The position numbers and the translations under genes were made by a program. A DNA stretch of 64,000 nt, taken from positions 3,410,001 to 3,474,000 of the forward strand of contig NZ_CP042412.1 in the NCBI RefSeq assembly GCF_007954505.1. The letters are read 5' to 3'. This document shows positions 17,988-26,695 of this stretch, in pieces (the first letter of the stretch is position 1; every line of letters starts with the position of its first letter). The DNA comes from Microbacterium sp. CBA3102 (lineage in GTDB: Bacteria; Actinomycetota; Actinomycetes; Actinomycetales; Microbacteriaceae). Below the pieces are notes generated by a model. The model searched no databases and was not told the origin of the DNA. It saw only the letters and a program-made list of their open reading frames with translations.

Positions 17988-18935
17988 TCAGCCGACGACG
18001 GCGACTTCGGGCGACGTGACGTCGATCGACCGTGCCCCGGGATGGGCGCCCATCGCCGCTGAGAGGGTCAGTGCCTTGAGACCCGAGTCCTCCGCGCTCC
18101 CCCAGACCACCGTCAGCCCACTGCTCAGCGTCAGGGTCACGTCGTCCTGGGTGGTCGCCGCGACCCCCGCCAACTGTGATCGGACATCGGCGGGCAAGGA
18201 CCTCACGACGAGCCCCGCGCTGCGGAACGCGGCCGAATCGACCCCGCTGTCGATCTCGATCAGAGGCTGCCCTGCGGGCTGATCGGGCGTGGTCGAAAGC
18301 GCCACCCCCGCCGCGTCCACGAGCGTGAATCCAGCGTTCGAGCGGATCACGCCGACCGGGGTGCGTTCGACGATGCGCACCGTCAGGTCATGCGGAGGCC
18401 GCGCCTCCAGCGCATACGTCTCGATGAGAGGGAACGCCAGCAGCGCGGCCTTCACCTCACTGGAATCGACCAGAGCCAGCGGCGTGCCGAGCTGATCGCT
18501 GAGCGCCGCCTCGACCGCGGAGGGATCGAGGCTGGTCGCCCCGACGACCGTGATCTTCTCGACGGCGAACAGCGGGCTGTACGCGGCCGCGATGCTCCCT
18601 CCGATCACGACGACCACAGCGGCGAGGCTGCTCCACCAGATGATCCGTCGTCGCCGAGAGCGTTGGGTGAACCGGCGGATCTCTGCGCGGAGAGCCTTGC
18701 GCCGCGCGCGCGCCGCGCGCCAGACATCCCTCGTCGAGGTCGGTTCCGGCGCATCGAGCGTCGCGTCCTCCGCCGGTGCGCGCTCCTCGGCGACAGCGGG
18801 CCTCTCCTCCGCCGCGGCAGCGGACTTCTCCTCCACCGCGGCGCCGGGCCGACTCGGACGGCGCGTCGCCTGCGTCGCGGCGCCCTTCTCCCCCGAACTC
18901 TCCGGGGTGGACGGAAGCGGTGCGGGCCGACGCAT
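17988..18935 (-). CDS. ftsQ: cell division protein FtsQ
   Basis: Bitopic divisome protein, 315 residues. A long cytoplasmic N-terminus (about 110 residues, Ala/Glu/Arg-rich, low complexity) is followed by one membrane helix (about 118-138), the POTRA domain (FAVEKITVVGATSLD...IVERTPVGVI) and the FtsQ domain. The cytoplasmic part is the variable region of the family. ATG 18935 follows the murC stop by 3 nt with GAGG upstream. It is followed by a 162-bp gap that carries the ftsZ control region. Confidence 0.93.
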   Translation of the reverse strand: MRRPAPLPSTPESSGEKGAATQATRRPSRPGAAVEEKSAAAAEERPAVAEERAPAEDATLDAPEPTSTRDVWRAARARRKALRAEIRRFTQRSRRRRIIWWSSLAAVVVVIGGSIAAAYSPLFAVEKITVVGATSLDPSAVEAALSDQLGTPLALVDSSEVKAALLAFPLIETYALEARPPHDLTVRIVERTPVGVIRSNAGFTLVDAAGVALSTTPDQPAGQPLIEIDSGVDSAAFRSAGLVVRSLPADVRSQLAGVAATTQDDVTLTLSSGLTVVWGSAEDSGLKALTLSAAMGAHPGARSIDVTSPEVAVVG

Positions 18936-18938
18936 CGG

Positions 18939-20339
18939 CTAGGCCTCGTCGGTCCGGCGGAGGGACTCCAAGACCTGCGGGATGATCTGATACACGTTGC
19001 CGCAGCCGAGGGTCACGACGAAATCTCCGTCGCGCGCCACGGTAGCCGTGTAGTCGGCAGCCTGTTGCCAATCCGCCACGAAGTGCACGTGCGACGGGTC
19101 GCGGAACGCGTTGCTCACCAGCTCGCCGGTGACTCCGGGGACCGGATCCTCACGAGCCCCGTAGACGTCCAGCATCACCGTGTGGTCGGCGAACTCCTCG
19201 AGAACGTCGGCGAACTCCTGGTACATGTGCTGCGTGCGGGAGTAGGTGTGCGGTTGCTGGATCGCGATGACCCGCCCCGTGCCCGCGATGCTGCGCATCG
19301 CCTCCAGTGCCGCCCTGACCTCGGTCGGATGGTGCGAGTAGTCGTCGTACACGGTCACGCCGCGCGCGACCCCGTGCTGTTCGAGGCGGCGAACCGTTCC
19401 CGCGAAACCTTCGACGGCGCGGACCGCGTCGACGAGCGGATACCCGAGGGCGCGCAGCACCGTGACGACGCCGGCCGCGTTGATGGCGTTGTGCACACCG
19501 GGGACGGCGAGCTGCATCCGCACCTGCTCGCCACCGTGGGTGATGGTCGCTGCGACGCCTCCGTCGGTCACGAAGTCGGTGACGCGCACATCCGCATCGG
19601 CCGCTTGACCGAACGTGAGCACGTTCGGGTGGGTGATCCCGGCGCCGACTCGGAGCGCCCCGGCATCGTCGCTAGAGATCACGACGGCCTCCGAGGCGGC
19701 ATCCGCGAACCGGACGAACGCGTCATGGAAGGCCTCGTCCGAACCGTAGTGGTCCAGGTGATCCGGATCCACATTCGTGATGAGAGCGACCGCGGTGTCG
19801 TAGAGCAGGAAGGTGCCGTCCGATTCGTCTGCTTCGACGACGAACAGGTCGCCCGATCCGGTAGCGCTCGACGTTCCGAGCTGCTCGATCACACCGCCGT
19901 TGACGAAATGGGGATCGGCCCCGAGCTCCCGCAGTGCGGTGACGATCATGCCCGTCGAGGTCGTCTTACCGTGCGCGCCGGCGACCGACACCAGGCGACG
20001 GGACCCGATCAGCCAGTGCAGCGCCTGGGAACGGTGGATCACGTGCAGGCCACGCGCCTTCGCGGTGACGAACTCGGGGTTCTCGGGCCAGATCGCGCCG
20101 GTGTGCACGACCGTGTCGGCGTCGCCCAGGTACGCGGCATCGTGACCGACATGGACCGTGGCTCCCGCCGCGGCCAACGCCCGCAGGTTGTCGCTGTCGG
20201 CGCGGTCGCTTCCGGAGACGCGGATGCCCGCGTCGAGGAACATCTTCGCGAGCCCGCTCATGCCGGAGCCGCCGATGCCGATGAAGTGCGCGGAGGTGAT
20301 CGTCTCGGGAAGAGGGAGGGAGAGGTCGGGTCTGATCAT
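18939..20339 (-). CDS. murC: UDP-N-acetylmuramate--amino acid ligase (MurC)
   Basis: Adds the first amino acid (L-Ala in most bacteria) to UDP-MurNAc, in the cytoplasm. The 466 residues show [11 protein letters not shown] (UDP binding, about 22-32), the ATP loop [10 protein letters not shown] near 122 and [11 protein letters not shown] in the central domain. The wall of many Microbacteriaceae is of B type with glycine at position 1, so the amino acid used here may not be alanine; sequence alone does not tell. ATG 20339 lies 9 nt after a TAGACT hexamer, so an internal promoter is possible. Confidence 0.97.
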   Translation of the reverse strand: MIRPDLSLPLPETITSAHFIGIGGSGMSGLAKMFLDAGIRVSGSDRADSDNLRALAAAGATVHVGHDAAYLGDADTVVHTGAIWPENPEFVTAKARGLHVIHRSQALHWLIGSRRLVSVAGAHGKTTSTGMIVTALRELGADPHFVNGGVIEQLGTSSATGSGDLFVVEADESDGTFLLYDTAVALITNVDPDHLDHYGSDEAFHDAFVRFADAASEAVVISSDDAGALRVGAGITHPNVLTFGQAADADVRVTDFVTDGGVAATITHGGEQVRMQLAVPGVHNAINAAGVVTVLRALGYPLVDAVRAVEGFAGTVRRLEQHGVARGVTVYDDYSHHPTEVRAALEAMRSIAGTGRVIAIQQPHTYSRTQHMYQEFADVLEEFADHTVMLDVYGAREDPVPGVTGELVSNAFRDPSHVHFVADWQQAADYTATVARDGDFVVTLGCGNVYQIIPQVLESLRRTDEA

Positions 20340-20348
20340 GTCCGCTTC

Positions 20349-20354
20349 AGTCTA
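20349..20354 (-). promoter_or_regulatory. candidate internal -10 before murC
   Basis: TAGACT lies 9 nt before the murC ATG in the 41-bp murG-murC gap; a nearly leaderless internal promoter of the dcw cluster is possible. Confidence 0.35.
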
Positions 20355-20380
20355 CTTTTCGTTCGGTGGTGTCGACCGCG

Positions 20381-21457
20381 TCAGGCCGCATGCAGCGCGC
20401 GGTCGATCAGGGTGATCACGTTCTCCGTGCCGTTGCGCGTTCCTGCCGTCGCGGCGGCGGCCGCCATCCGGTCGATCCGCGCCTGATCGCCCAAGAGGGG
20501 CACGACGATCCGGCGTACCGCGTCGCCGTCGAAGGTGGCGTCGTCCAGGAGCTCTGCAGCACCGGCCGCCACTGCAGAGGCCGCGTTCAGTCGCTGCTCA
20601 CCGTTGCCCACCGAATAGGGCACGTAGAGCGCGGGGATCCCCAGCGCGCTGATCTCGCTCACCGTCGCCGAGCCGGACCGCGACACGATCAGGTCTGCGA
20701 GCGCGAAGGCCAGGTCCATGCGATCCACGTACCGACGCAACGCGTAGCCGTCGACTCCGGGATCCGCCAGATCGCTGCGTTCGCCGGTCACATGCAGCAG
20801 CTGCCAGCCCGCTGCGAGGATGTCCTGCCAGGAATCCGCCAGAGCCTCGTTGAGGCGCTGCGCACCGAGCGAACCACCGAAGACGAGCAGCACCGGACGC
20901 TGGGCGTCGAGCCCGAAGTGCTCCGCGGCCTCCGCGCGAGCGGCCGTACGATCGAGCGCGATCACCTCGCGGCGCAGGGGCATCCCGACCACTTCGCTGC
21001 CACGGAGAGGCGTGCCCTCGAACGCGACGCCCACGGCCGCCGCGCGGCGGGCACCGAGCACGTTGGCCAGTCCGGGCTTGGCATTGGCCTCGTGCACCAC
21101 GAACGGAACACCCTCGCGACGAGCGGCGACGTACGCCGGCGCCGACGCATACCCGCCGAACCCGACGACGACGTCGATGTCGTGCCGACGGATGTGCTCG
21201 CGCACTTGGGCGATCGCCCGACGGAACCTCCCGGGGAAGGCGGCCGCCTGGCGGTTCGGTCGGCGCGGGAACGGAACCTTGTCCACGATCAGCAGTTCAT
21301 AGCCTCGCTCGGGCACGAGTCGCGATTCGAGCCCCTCCGCCGTGCCGAGCACGAGGACCGAGTCGTCGGGGACGCGTTCACGGAGCGCATCGGCGACGGC
21401 GAGCAGGGGATTCACATGGCCGGCGGTGCCACCGCCGGCGAGGAGATACGAGGTCAC
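20381..21457 (-). CDS. murG: lipid II synthase MurG
   Basis: Membrane-associated GT28 glycosyltransferase that adds GlcNAc to lipid I (358 residues). The N-terminal GGGTAGHVNPLLA donor/acceptor loop and the C-terminal domain with VLLVFGGSLGAQRLNEA and SRSGSATVSEISALGIPALYVP are intact. GTG 21457 overlaps the ftsW stop as GTGA, indicating translational coupling. The product is flipped and polymerised by FtsW/FtsI encoded just upstream. Confidence 0.97.
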   Translation of the reverse strand: MTSYLLAGGGTAGHVNPLLAVADALRERVPDDSVLVLGTAEGLESRLVPERGYELLIVDKVPFPRRPNRQAAAFPGRFRRAIAQVREHIRRHDIDVVVGFGGYASAPAYVAARREGVPFVVHEANAKPGLANVLGARRAAAVGVAFEGTPLRGSEVVGMPLRREVIALDRTAARAEAAEHFGLDAQRPVLLVFGGSLGAQRLNEALADSWQDILAAGWQLLHVTGERSDLADPGVDGYALRRYVDRMDLAFALADLIVSRSGSATVSEISALGIPALYVPYSVGNGEQRLNAASAVAAGAAELLDDATFDGDAVRRIVVPLLGDQARIDRMAAAAATAGTRNGTENVITLIDRALHAA

Positions 21458-22659
21458 CTGGCGACCCTACCCCGCTCCGCTGACTGCTTCTCGGTCACGG
21501 GGATCGTGCGTGCGAACGCGAGCAGCACGCCGCAGGCGATCAGCACGGCGAGCAGTGCTGTGCCTCCCTGCGACATGAACGGGAGAGGGACGCCCATCAC
21601 GGGGAAGATACCGATGACGACGCCGATGTTCAGGACGGCCTGACCGACGATCCACACCGTGATGCCCCCGGCCGCGACGCGGATGAAGGCATCCGGCGTC
21701 TTCCGGATGATGTGGAACGCACCGACCGTGAAGAACGTGAACAGGGCCAGGACGACGATGCAGCCGATCAGCCCGAGCTCTTCTCCGACGATGGCGAAGA
21801 TGAAGTCGTTGCCCGCTGCAGGCAGCCATCCGTACTTCTCCTGGGAGTTGCCGAGCCCGAGTCCGAAGATCCCCCCGGATGCCATGCCCCAGATGCCGTG
21901 GATCGACTGATAGCAGTCGCCCTCGTACAGCGCCATGTCGTCGCACGTGGCGACGATGCGGCGCATGCGGTCCTGGCTGGACAGCGCGTAGGCGAGCACC
22001 GCGATGACGCCGAGAATCACGGGCAGGATGAACAACCGGAGCTTGACCCCCGAGAAGAACAGACACCCCAGGAGGATGAGGACAAGCACCATCGCGGTGC
22101 CGAGGTCCTTTCCGGCGAGCACGGTACCGATCGCGAGCGCACCGACCGGGATCACGGGAATGAAGACGTGATGCCAGGTGCCGAGCATCGCCTGTTTGCG
22201 CAGCAGCACCGCCGCGATCCAGAGGGCCAGGGCGAGCTTGAGGAACTCGGAGGGCTGCAGCGTGAACCCGGCGATCTGGATCCAGTTCCGGTTTCCGCCA
22301 TCCTCGATACCCAGCGGCGTGAACACGAGCAGTTGCAGAGCGACCGCGCCGAACAGTGCGGGCCACGCCATCTTCTTCAGGAACGCGACCGGCATCCGAC
22401 TGACGAGGAACATCAGCGGCACACCCAGAAGGGCGAACACCCCCTGACGCAGCACACCGCCCATCGGGTCCTTGCCGCTCGCGACCGCGGAGGCACTCGT
22501 GGCGGACAGCACCATGACCAGACCGAACAGCGTCAGCAGCAGGGCGGTCGATGCGATGAGGAGGAACTCCGTCGACACCGGAGTGAACCGACGCCCGAGG
22601 GAGACTCGGGCTGCGAGCCCTCCGGACTCAGAGCGCGGAGGGCGGGACACCTGTGTCAT
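21454..22659 (-). CDS. ftsW: peptidoglycan glycosyltransferase FtsW (SEDS family)
   Basis: Multi-pass SEDS polymerase that builds septal glycan strands together with FtsI (401 residues, about 10 helices). ATG 22659 (MTQVSRPPRSESGG) was chosen; the reading frame stays open further up, but that part lies inside murD and is Arg/Ser-rich nonsense. FtsW therefore overlaps the last 32 bp of murD. The conserved periplasmic loop and GMASGGIFGLGLGNSQEKYGWLP are present. An extra segment with Cys-rich CDDMALYEGDCYQSIHGIWG is also seen. Confidence 0.96.
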   Translation of the reverse strand: MTQVSRPPRSESGGLAARVSLGRRFTPVSTEFLLIASTALLLTLFGLVMVLSATSASAVASGKDPMGGVLRQGVFALLGVPLMFLVSRMPVAFLKKMAWPALFGAVALQLLVFTPLGIEDGGNRNWIQIAGFTLQPSEFLKLALALWIAAVLLRKQAMLGTWHHVFIPVIPVGALAIGTVLAGKDLGTAMVLVLILLGCLFFSGVKLRLFILPVILGVIAVLAYALSSQDRMRRIVATCDDMALYEGDCYQSIHGIWGMASGGIFGLGLGNSQEKYGWLPAAGNDFIFAIVGEELGLIGCIVVLALFTFFTVGAFHIIRKTPDAFIRVAAGGITVWIVGQAVLNIGVVIGIFPVMGVPLPFMSQGGTALLAVLIACGVLLAFARTIPVTEKQSAERGRVAR

Positions 22660-24163
22660 CGGCGCTCCCCCGGTCGATCCAGTCCTGCACCGCCTCGGCG
22701 AAGCGATGCCCGCGATCCGCATAGCCGGAGAACTGGTCGAAAGACGCCGCAGCCGGGGCCAGCAGGACTGTGCCCTCGCCGTCGACGATCCCCGACGCGA
22801 TCTCCACGACACGGTTCATGACCTGACCAGTCTCGCCAGCATCCACCTCGAACACCGGCACCGTCGGCGCGTGTCGCCGGAATGCCGCGACGACGGAGGC
22901 ACGTTCGACGCCGATCACGACGGCCGCACGAGCCGTGGTACCGACCTCGGCGACGAGCTCGGCGATGTCCACGCCCTTGAGGTCGCCCCCGACGATCCAC
23001 ACGGCCCCCGGGTAAGCACGCAGCGACGACGCTGCCGCGTGCGGATTCGTCGCCTTGGAATCGTCGACCCAGGTGATCCCCCGGTGTCGCGCGACCACCT
23101 GGATACGGTGGGCGTCGAGGCGGAAGGACTGGAGCGCTGCGTGGATCGCCTCCGGCTCCACACCGAGGGAGCGCGCCAACGCACTCGCTGCGAGGATGTT
23201 CTGCACGATGTGCGGAGCCGCGAGGCCCGCCTCATCGAGAGCGGCGACGGTCGTGAGCTCGAGGGCGCTGCGTGCACGGTCGTCCAGGAAGGCCCTGTCG
23301 ACCAGGAGCCCCTCCACGATGCCGAGGTCGCTCGGACCTGGGATCCCGAGATCGAAGCCGATGGCGCGGGCCCCCTCGACGACCTCCGCCTCCTCCACCA
23401 TGTGGCGGGTGGCCTCATCCGCCTTGTTGTAGATGCAGGCGACACGGGTGTTCCGATAGACCACGGCCTTCGCATCGCGGTACGCCTGTGCACTGCCGTG
23501 CCAGACCAGGTGATCGTCGGCGAGGTTGAGGCAGACGGCGGAGTACGGGAACAGCTCACCCTCGGGGCGGGACTGTCCGAGGTACCAGAGCTGATGGCTC
23601 GAGAGCTCGACCACCAGCACGTCGAAGCCCGCCGGGTCGCGCACGGCATCGAGCACCGGCACGCCGATGTTGCCGCACGGTGCCGCGCGCAGGCCCCCCG
23701 CCACGAGGAGTGTTGCGGTCAGCTGAGTCGTGGTCGTCTTGCCGTTCGTCCCGGTGATCAGCACCCAGTCGGCCGGCGAACCGTCGGCACGGACGACCTT
23801 GTCGCGGACGCGCCACGCGAGCTCCACGTCGCCCCAGATCGCCACGCCCGACTCCTGTGCCCACCGGATGAGCGGGTGCGAGGGCGGGAACCCCGGCGAA
23901 GCGATGACGACCTCCGGCGCGAAATCCACCAGCACGGCGGGGACTTCGGCGAGTGATCCGAGCTCGAGGCGTGCACCGATCACCGGAAGCAGCCGCTCGT
24001 ATTCCTCCTCCGCGGATTCGCTGAGCACCAGCACGTCCGCGCCGAGTTCGGTGAGCGTATCGGCCACGGAGAAGCCGGTCATGGACAGCCCGAGAACCGC
24101 GACCCGGAGACCCCGCCAGTCGGCGTTCCAACTGGTGAGTCCGGCGAGGCGCTCAGTCGACAC
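22628..24163 (-). CDS. murD: UDP-MurNAc-dipeptide--D-glutamate ligase (MurD)
   Basis: Adds D-Glu to the UDP-MurNAc-linked first residue. The 511 residues carry the ATP loop ITGTNGKTTTTQLTA near 140, FDVLVVELSSHQL, LNLADDHLVWHG and WVDDSKATNPHAA, the family signatures. The protein is somewhat longer than E. coli MurD (about 438). The start is GTG 24163, which overlaps the end of mraY by 11 bp. Its tail overlaps ftsW by 32 bp. In B-type peptidoglycan D-Glu carries the cross-link. Confidence 0.96.
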   Translation of the reverse strand: MSTERLAGLTSWNADWRGLRVAVLGLSMTGFSVADTLTELGADVLVLSESAEEEYERLLPVIGARLELGSLAEVPAVLVDFAPEVVIASPGFPPSHPLIRWAQESGVAIWGDVELAWRVRDKVVRADGSPADWVLITGTNGKTTTTQLTATLLVAGGLRAAPCGNIGVPVLDAVRDPAGFDVLVVELSSHQLWYLGQSRPEGELFPYSAVCLNLADDHLVWHGSAQAYRDAKAVVYRNTRVACIYNKADEATRHMVEEAEVVEGARAIGFDLGIPGPSDLGIVEGLLVDRAFLDDRARSALELTTVAALDEAGLAAPHIVQNILAASALARSLGVEPEAIHAALQSFRLDAHRIQVVARHRGITWVDDSKATNPHAAASSLRAYPGAVWIVGGDLKGVDIAELVAEVGTTARAAVVIGVERASVVAAFRRHAPTVPVFEVDAGETGQVMNRVVEIASGIVDGEGTVLLAPAAASFDQFSGYADRGHRFAEAVQDWIDRGSADDTGVPPSAL

Positions 24164-25259
24164 GGGTGAGCCATTCGACGTAGAACAGGCCGACGGCCGA
24201 CACGGCGAGCAGACCGGCGATGATCCACATGCGGACGACGATCGTGACCTCGGACCAGCCGCGCATCTCCAGGTGGTGATGGAACGGGCTCATCAGGAAG
24301 AGGCGCTTGCCTCGGGTGAGCTTGAAGTAGCCCCGCTGCAGGATGACCGAACCGGAAGACAGCACGAACACCCCGGCGATCACGAGGAGGAGGAGTTCGG
24401 TGCGGGTGAGGATCGCCATGGCCGTGATCACGCCACCGATGGCCATCGAGCCGACGTCGCCCATGAAGACCTTCGCCTTGGGGGCGTTCCACCACAGGAA
24501 CCCGATGAGGCTTGCCGCGACCGAGGCCGCGATGATGGCGAGGTTGAAGGGATCGCGTACCTCATAGCATCCGCCGAGCGCATCGGGGTCTCCGCCGATG
24601 CAGGGCTGCTTGAACTGCCAGAACGCGATCACGCTGTACGCACCGACGACGATGACGCCGGCACCGGCGGCGAGGCCGTCCAGACCGTCCGTCAGGTTGA
24701 CGCTGTTCGACGTGGCGACGCCGATGACCGAGATCCACACCAGATAGAGGATCCAGCCGAGCACGACACCGAAGGCGAACAGGTTGAGCCAGGTGATGTC
24801 GCGGAAGAGGGAGATCGCGGAGCTCGCAGGCGTCTGCCCCCACTTGTTGGGGAAGTTGAGCGCGACGATGCCGAAGGGCACGATCACGATGAGCTGGCCG
24901 ATGACCTTGCGCCAGCCCGACAGCCCGAGGCTCCGCTGGCTGCGCACCTTCATGTAGTCGTCGATGAAGCCCACGGCACCGAAGCCGACCATCAGCCAGA
25001 TCACCAGAAGCGCCGAGAGGGCGGGAACCTCGCCGCTGACGAGGACGCCCGTGAAGTAGCCCACGATCGAGCCGAGGATGAAGATGACGCCGCCCATCGT
25101 GGGGGTCCCCCGCTTCGCCTCATGGCTCGGGTTGTGGACCGACTCCGGGGTACGGATGACCTGTCCCCAGCCCCACTTCCGGAAGAGCCGGAGGAAGACG
25201 GGGGTCAGGAACAGGGTGAAGGCGAGCGAGATCGCCGCCGACATGATGAGAGACCTCAC
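24153..25259 (-). CDS. mraY: phospho-MurNAc-pentapeptide transferase (MraY)
   Basis: Integral membrane enzyme (368 residues, about 10 helices) that makes lipid I from UDP-MurNAc-pentapeptide and undecaprenyl phosphate. The catalytic/metal motifs FIDDYMKVRSQRSLGLS, NSVNLTDGLDGLAAG and FMGDVGSMAIGG are present, as is the conserved MSPFHHHLEMRGWSE near the C-terminus. GTG 25259 overlaps the murF stop as GTGA. An ATG five codons downstream is an alternative start. Confidence 0.97.
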   Translation of the reverse strand: MRSLIMSAAISLAFTLFLTPVFLRLFRKWGWGQVIRTPESVHNPSHEAKRGTPTMGGVIFILGSIVGYFTGVLVSGEVPALSALLVIWLMVGFGAVGFIDDYMKVRSQRSLGLSGWRKVIGQLIVIVPFGIVALNFPNKWGQTPASSAISLFRDITWLNLFAFGVVLGWILYLVWISVIGVATSNSVNLTDGLDGLAAGAGVIVVGAYSVIAFWQFKQPCIGGDPDALGGCYEVRDPFNLAIIAASVAASLIGFLWWNAPKAKVFMGDVGSMAIGGVITAMAILTRTELLLLVIAGVFVLSSGSVILQRGYFKLTRGKRLFLMSPFHHHLEMRGWSEVTIVVRMWIIAGLLAVSAVGLFYVEWLTRVD

Positions 25260-26668
25260 GAGAACAATTCTCCCAGACGATCGCCGAGATGCCGGAGGCC
25301 CACGGAATTGGATGACTTCACGAGCACGCGGTCGCCGTCGCGGAGCTCGGTGCGGAGGTACTCGTACGCCGCGTCCTGGTCGGGAAGGTGCACGGCCTCA
25401 CTGTCCCAGGAGCCTTCGCCGACGGCGGCGAGATAGAGCCGCCTGGCCTCCGGTCCGACGACGACGATTCGCTGGATGTTCAGACGCACGGCGAGCAGAC
25501 CGATCCGATCGTGCTCCTCCCCCGCGCTCTCGCCGAGTTCACTCATGGCGCCGAGCACGGCGACCGTCCGCTCGTCGGGACCGGTGATCTGGGCGAGGGT
25601 GCGCAGCGCCGCGGCCATCGAGTCCGGGCTGGCGTTGTAGGCGTCGTTGATGATGCGGACGCGATCGCTGCCGAGCGGTTGCATACGCCATCGTTCGGCG
25701 ATCTCCACCGTCTCCAGACGCGCGACGGCGTCTGCCGGGGCGATGCCGAGGACGAGGGCGGAGGCGATCGCCGCCAGGGCATTGGTGATGTGATGTGCAC
25801 CGAGCACGCGAAGTCGCAACGGGAGCCGCTCCCCGCCGACCTCGATGACGCAGGACGTGCCCGAGGCCGATACCTCGATGTCGACCGCGCGCACGTCGGC
25901 GGCGTCACTCTGCCCGAAGCCGATGACGTCCAGGCCGCGCGAGAGCGCGAGATCCTTCATCGCGGCCACTCGGGGATCGTCGATGTTGAGCACGGCCGTG
26001 CCGGGCACGCGGGCTGCCGAGACGAGCTCCGACTTCGCCTTGGCCGTCGCCTCGATCCCGCCGAACCCTCCGGCATGAGCCATGCCGACCATGAGGACCA
26101 CGGCGAGATCCGGCTCCACCAGGCCCGCGAGGTGCGCGATGCTCCCCGGCGCGGCCGCACCGAACTCGCTCACGAGGAAACGGGTGCTCTTCGTCACGCG
26201 GAGCATGGTGACGGGAGCGCCGACCTCATTGTTGAACGACTTGACGGGAGCGACGGTCTCGCCCTCGTCCTCCAGGATGCGCGCGAGGAAGTTCTTGGTC
26301 GTCGTCTTGCCGTTCGACCCGGTGATGCCGACGATGCGGAGGCGCCCCTCGGCACGGACGCGAGCGACCACCTCGCGCGCGAGGGCGCCGAGGGCCACGA
26401 CGGCGTCCGGCACGACGACCTGGCTGACGGGGACGTCGACGGTGTGCTCGACGATCGCCACGGCGGCCCCTGCTGCGACAGCCGCACCCACGAACCGGTG
26501 GCCGTCGGTCTCCGCGCCGGGCTTCGCGACGAAGACCGAGCCGGGAGTCATCGTGCGGGAGTCGGTGTCGACGATCCCGTCGACGACGGTCTCGGTCGTG
26601 TCCTCTCCGGCCACGCGCAGTTCACCGCCGACTGCGGCGGCGATCTCAGCGAGCGTCAGGGCGATCAT
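25256..26668 (-). CDS. murF: UDP-MurNAc-tripeptide--D-Ala-D-Ala ligase (MurF)
   Basis: Completes the cytoplasmic pentapeptide precursor (470 residues). Mur ligase architecture: the N-terminal domain has SRTMTPGSVFVAKPG, the central ATP site is IVGITGSNGKTTTKNFLA near 110, and the C-terminal domain contains IINDAYNASPDSMAAAL. GGAG precedes ATG 26668. Normally murE lies between ftsI and murF; here the ftsI stop is only 27 bp upstream and there is no room for it. Confidence 0.97.
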   Translation of the reverse strand: MIALTLAEIAAAVGGELRVAGEDTTETVVDGIVDTDSRTMTPGSVFVAKPGAETDGHRFVGAAVAAGAAVAIVEHTVDVPVSQVVVPDAVVALGALAREVVARVRAEGRLRIVGITGSNGKTTTKNFLARILEDEGETVAPVKSFNNEVGAPVTMLRVTKSTRFLVSEFGAAAPGSIAHLAGLVEPDLAVVLMVGMAHAGGFGGIEATAKAKSELVSAARVPGTAVLNIDDPRVAAMKDLALSRGLDVIGFGQSDAADVRAVDIEVSASGTSCVIEVGGERLPLRLRVLGAHHITNALAAIASALVLGIAPADAVARLETVEIAERWRMQPLGSDRVRIINDAYNASPDSMAAALRTLAQITGPDERTVAVLGAMSELGESAGEEHDRIGLLAVRLNIQRIVVVGPEARRLYLAAVGEGSWDSEAVHLPDQDAAYEYLRTELRDGDRVLVKSSNSVGLRHLGDRLGELFS

Positions 26669-26695
26669 TTCATCTCCATGCGCGGCTCTCGCCGA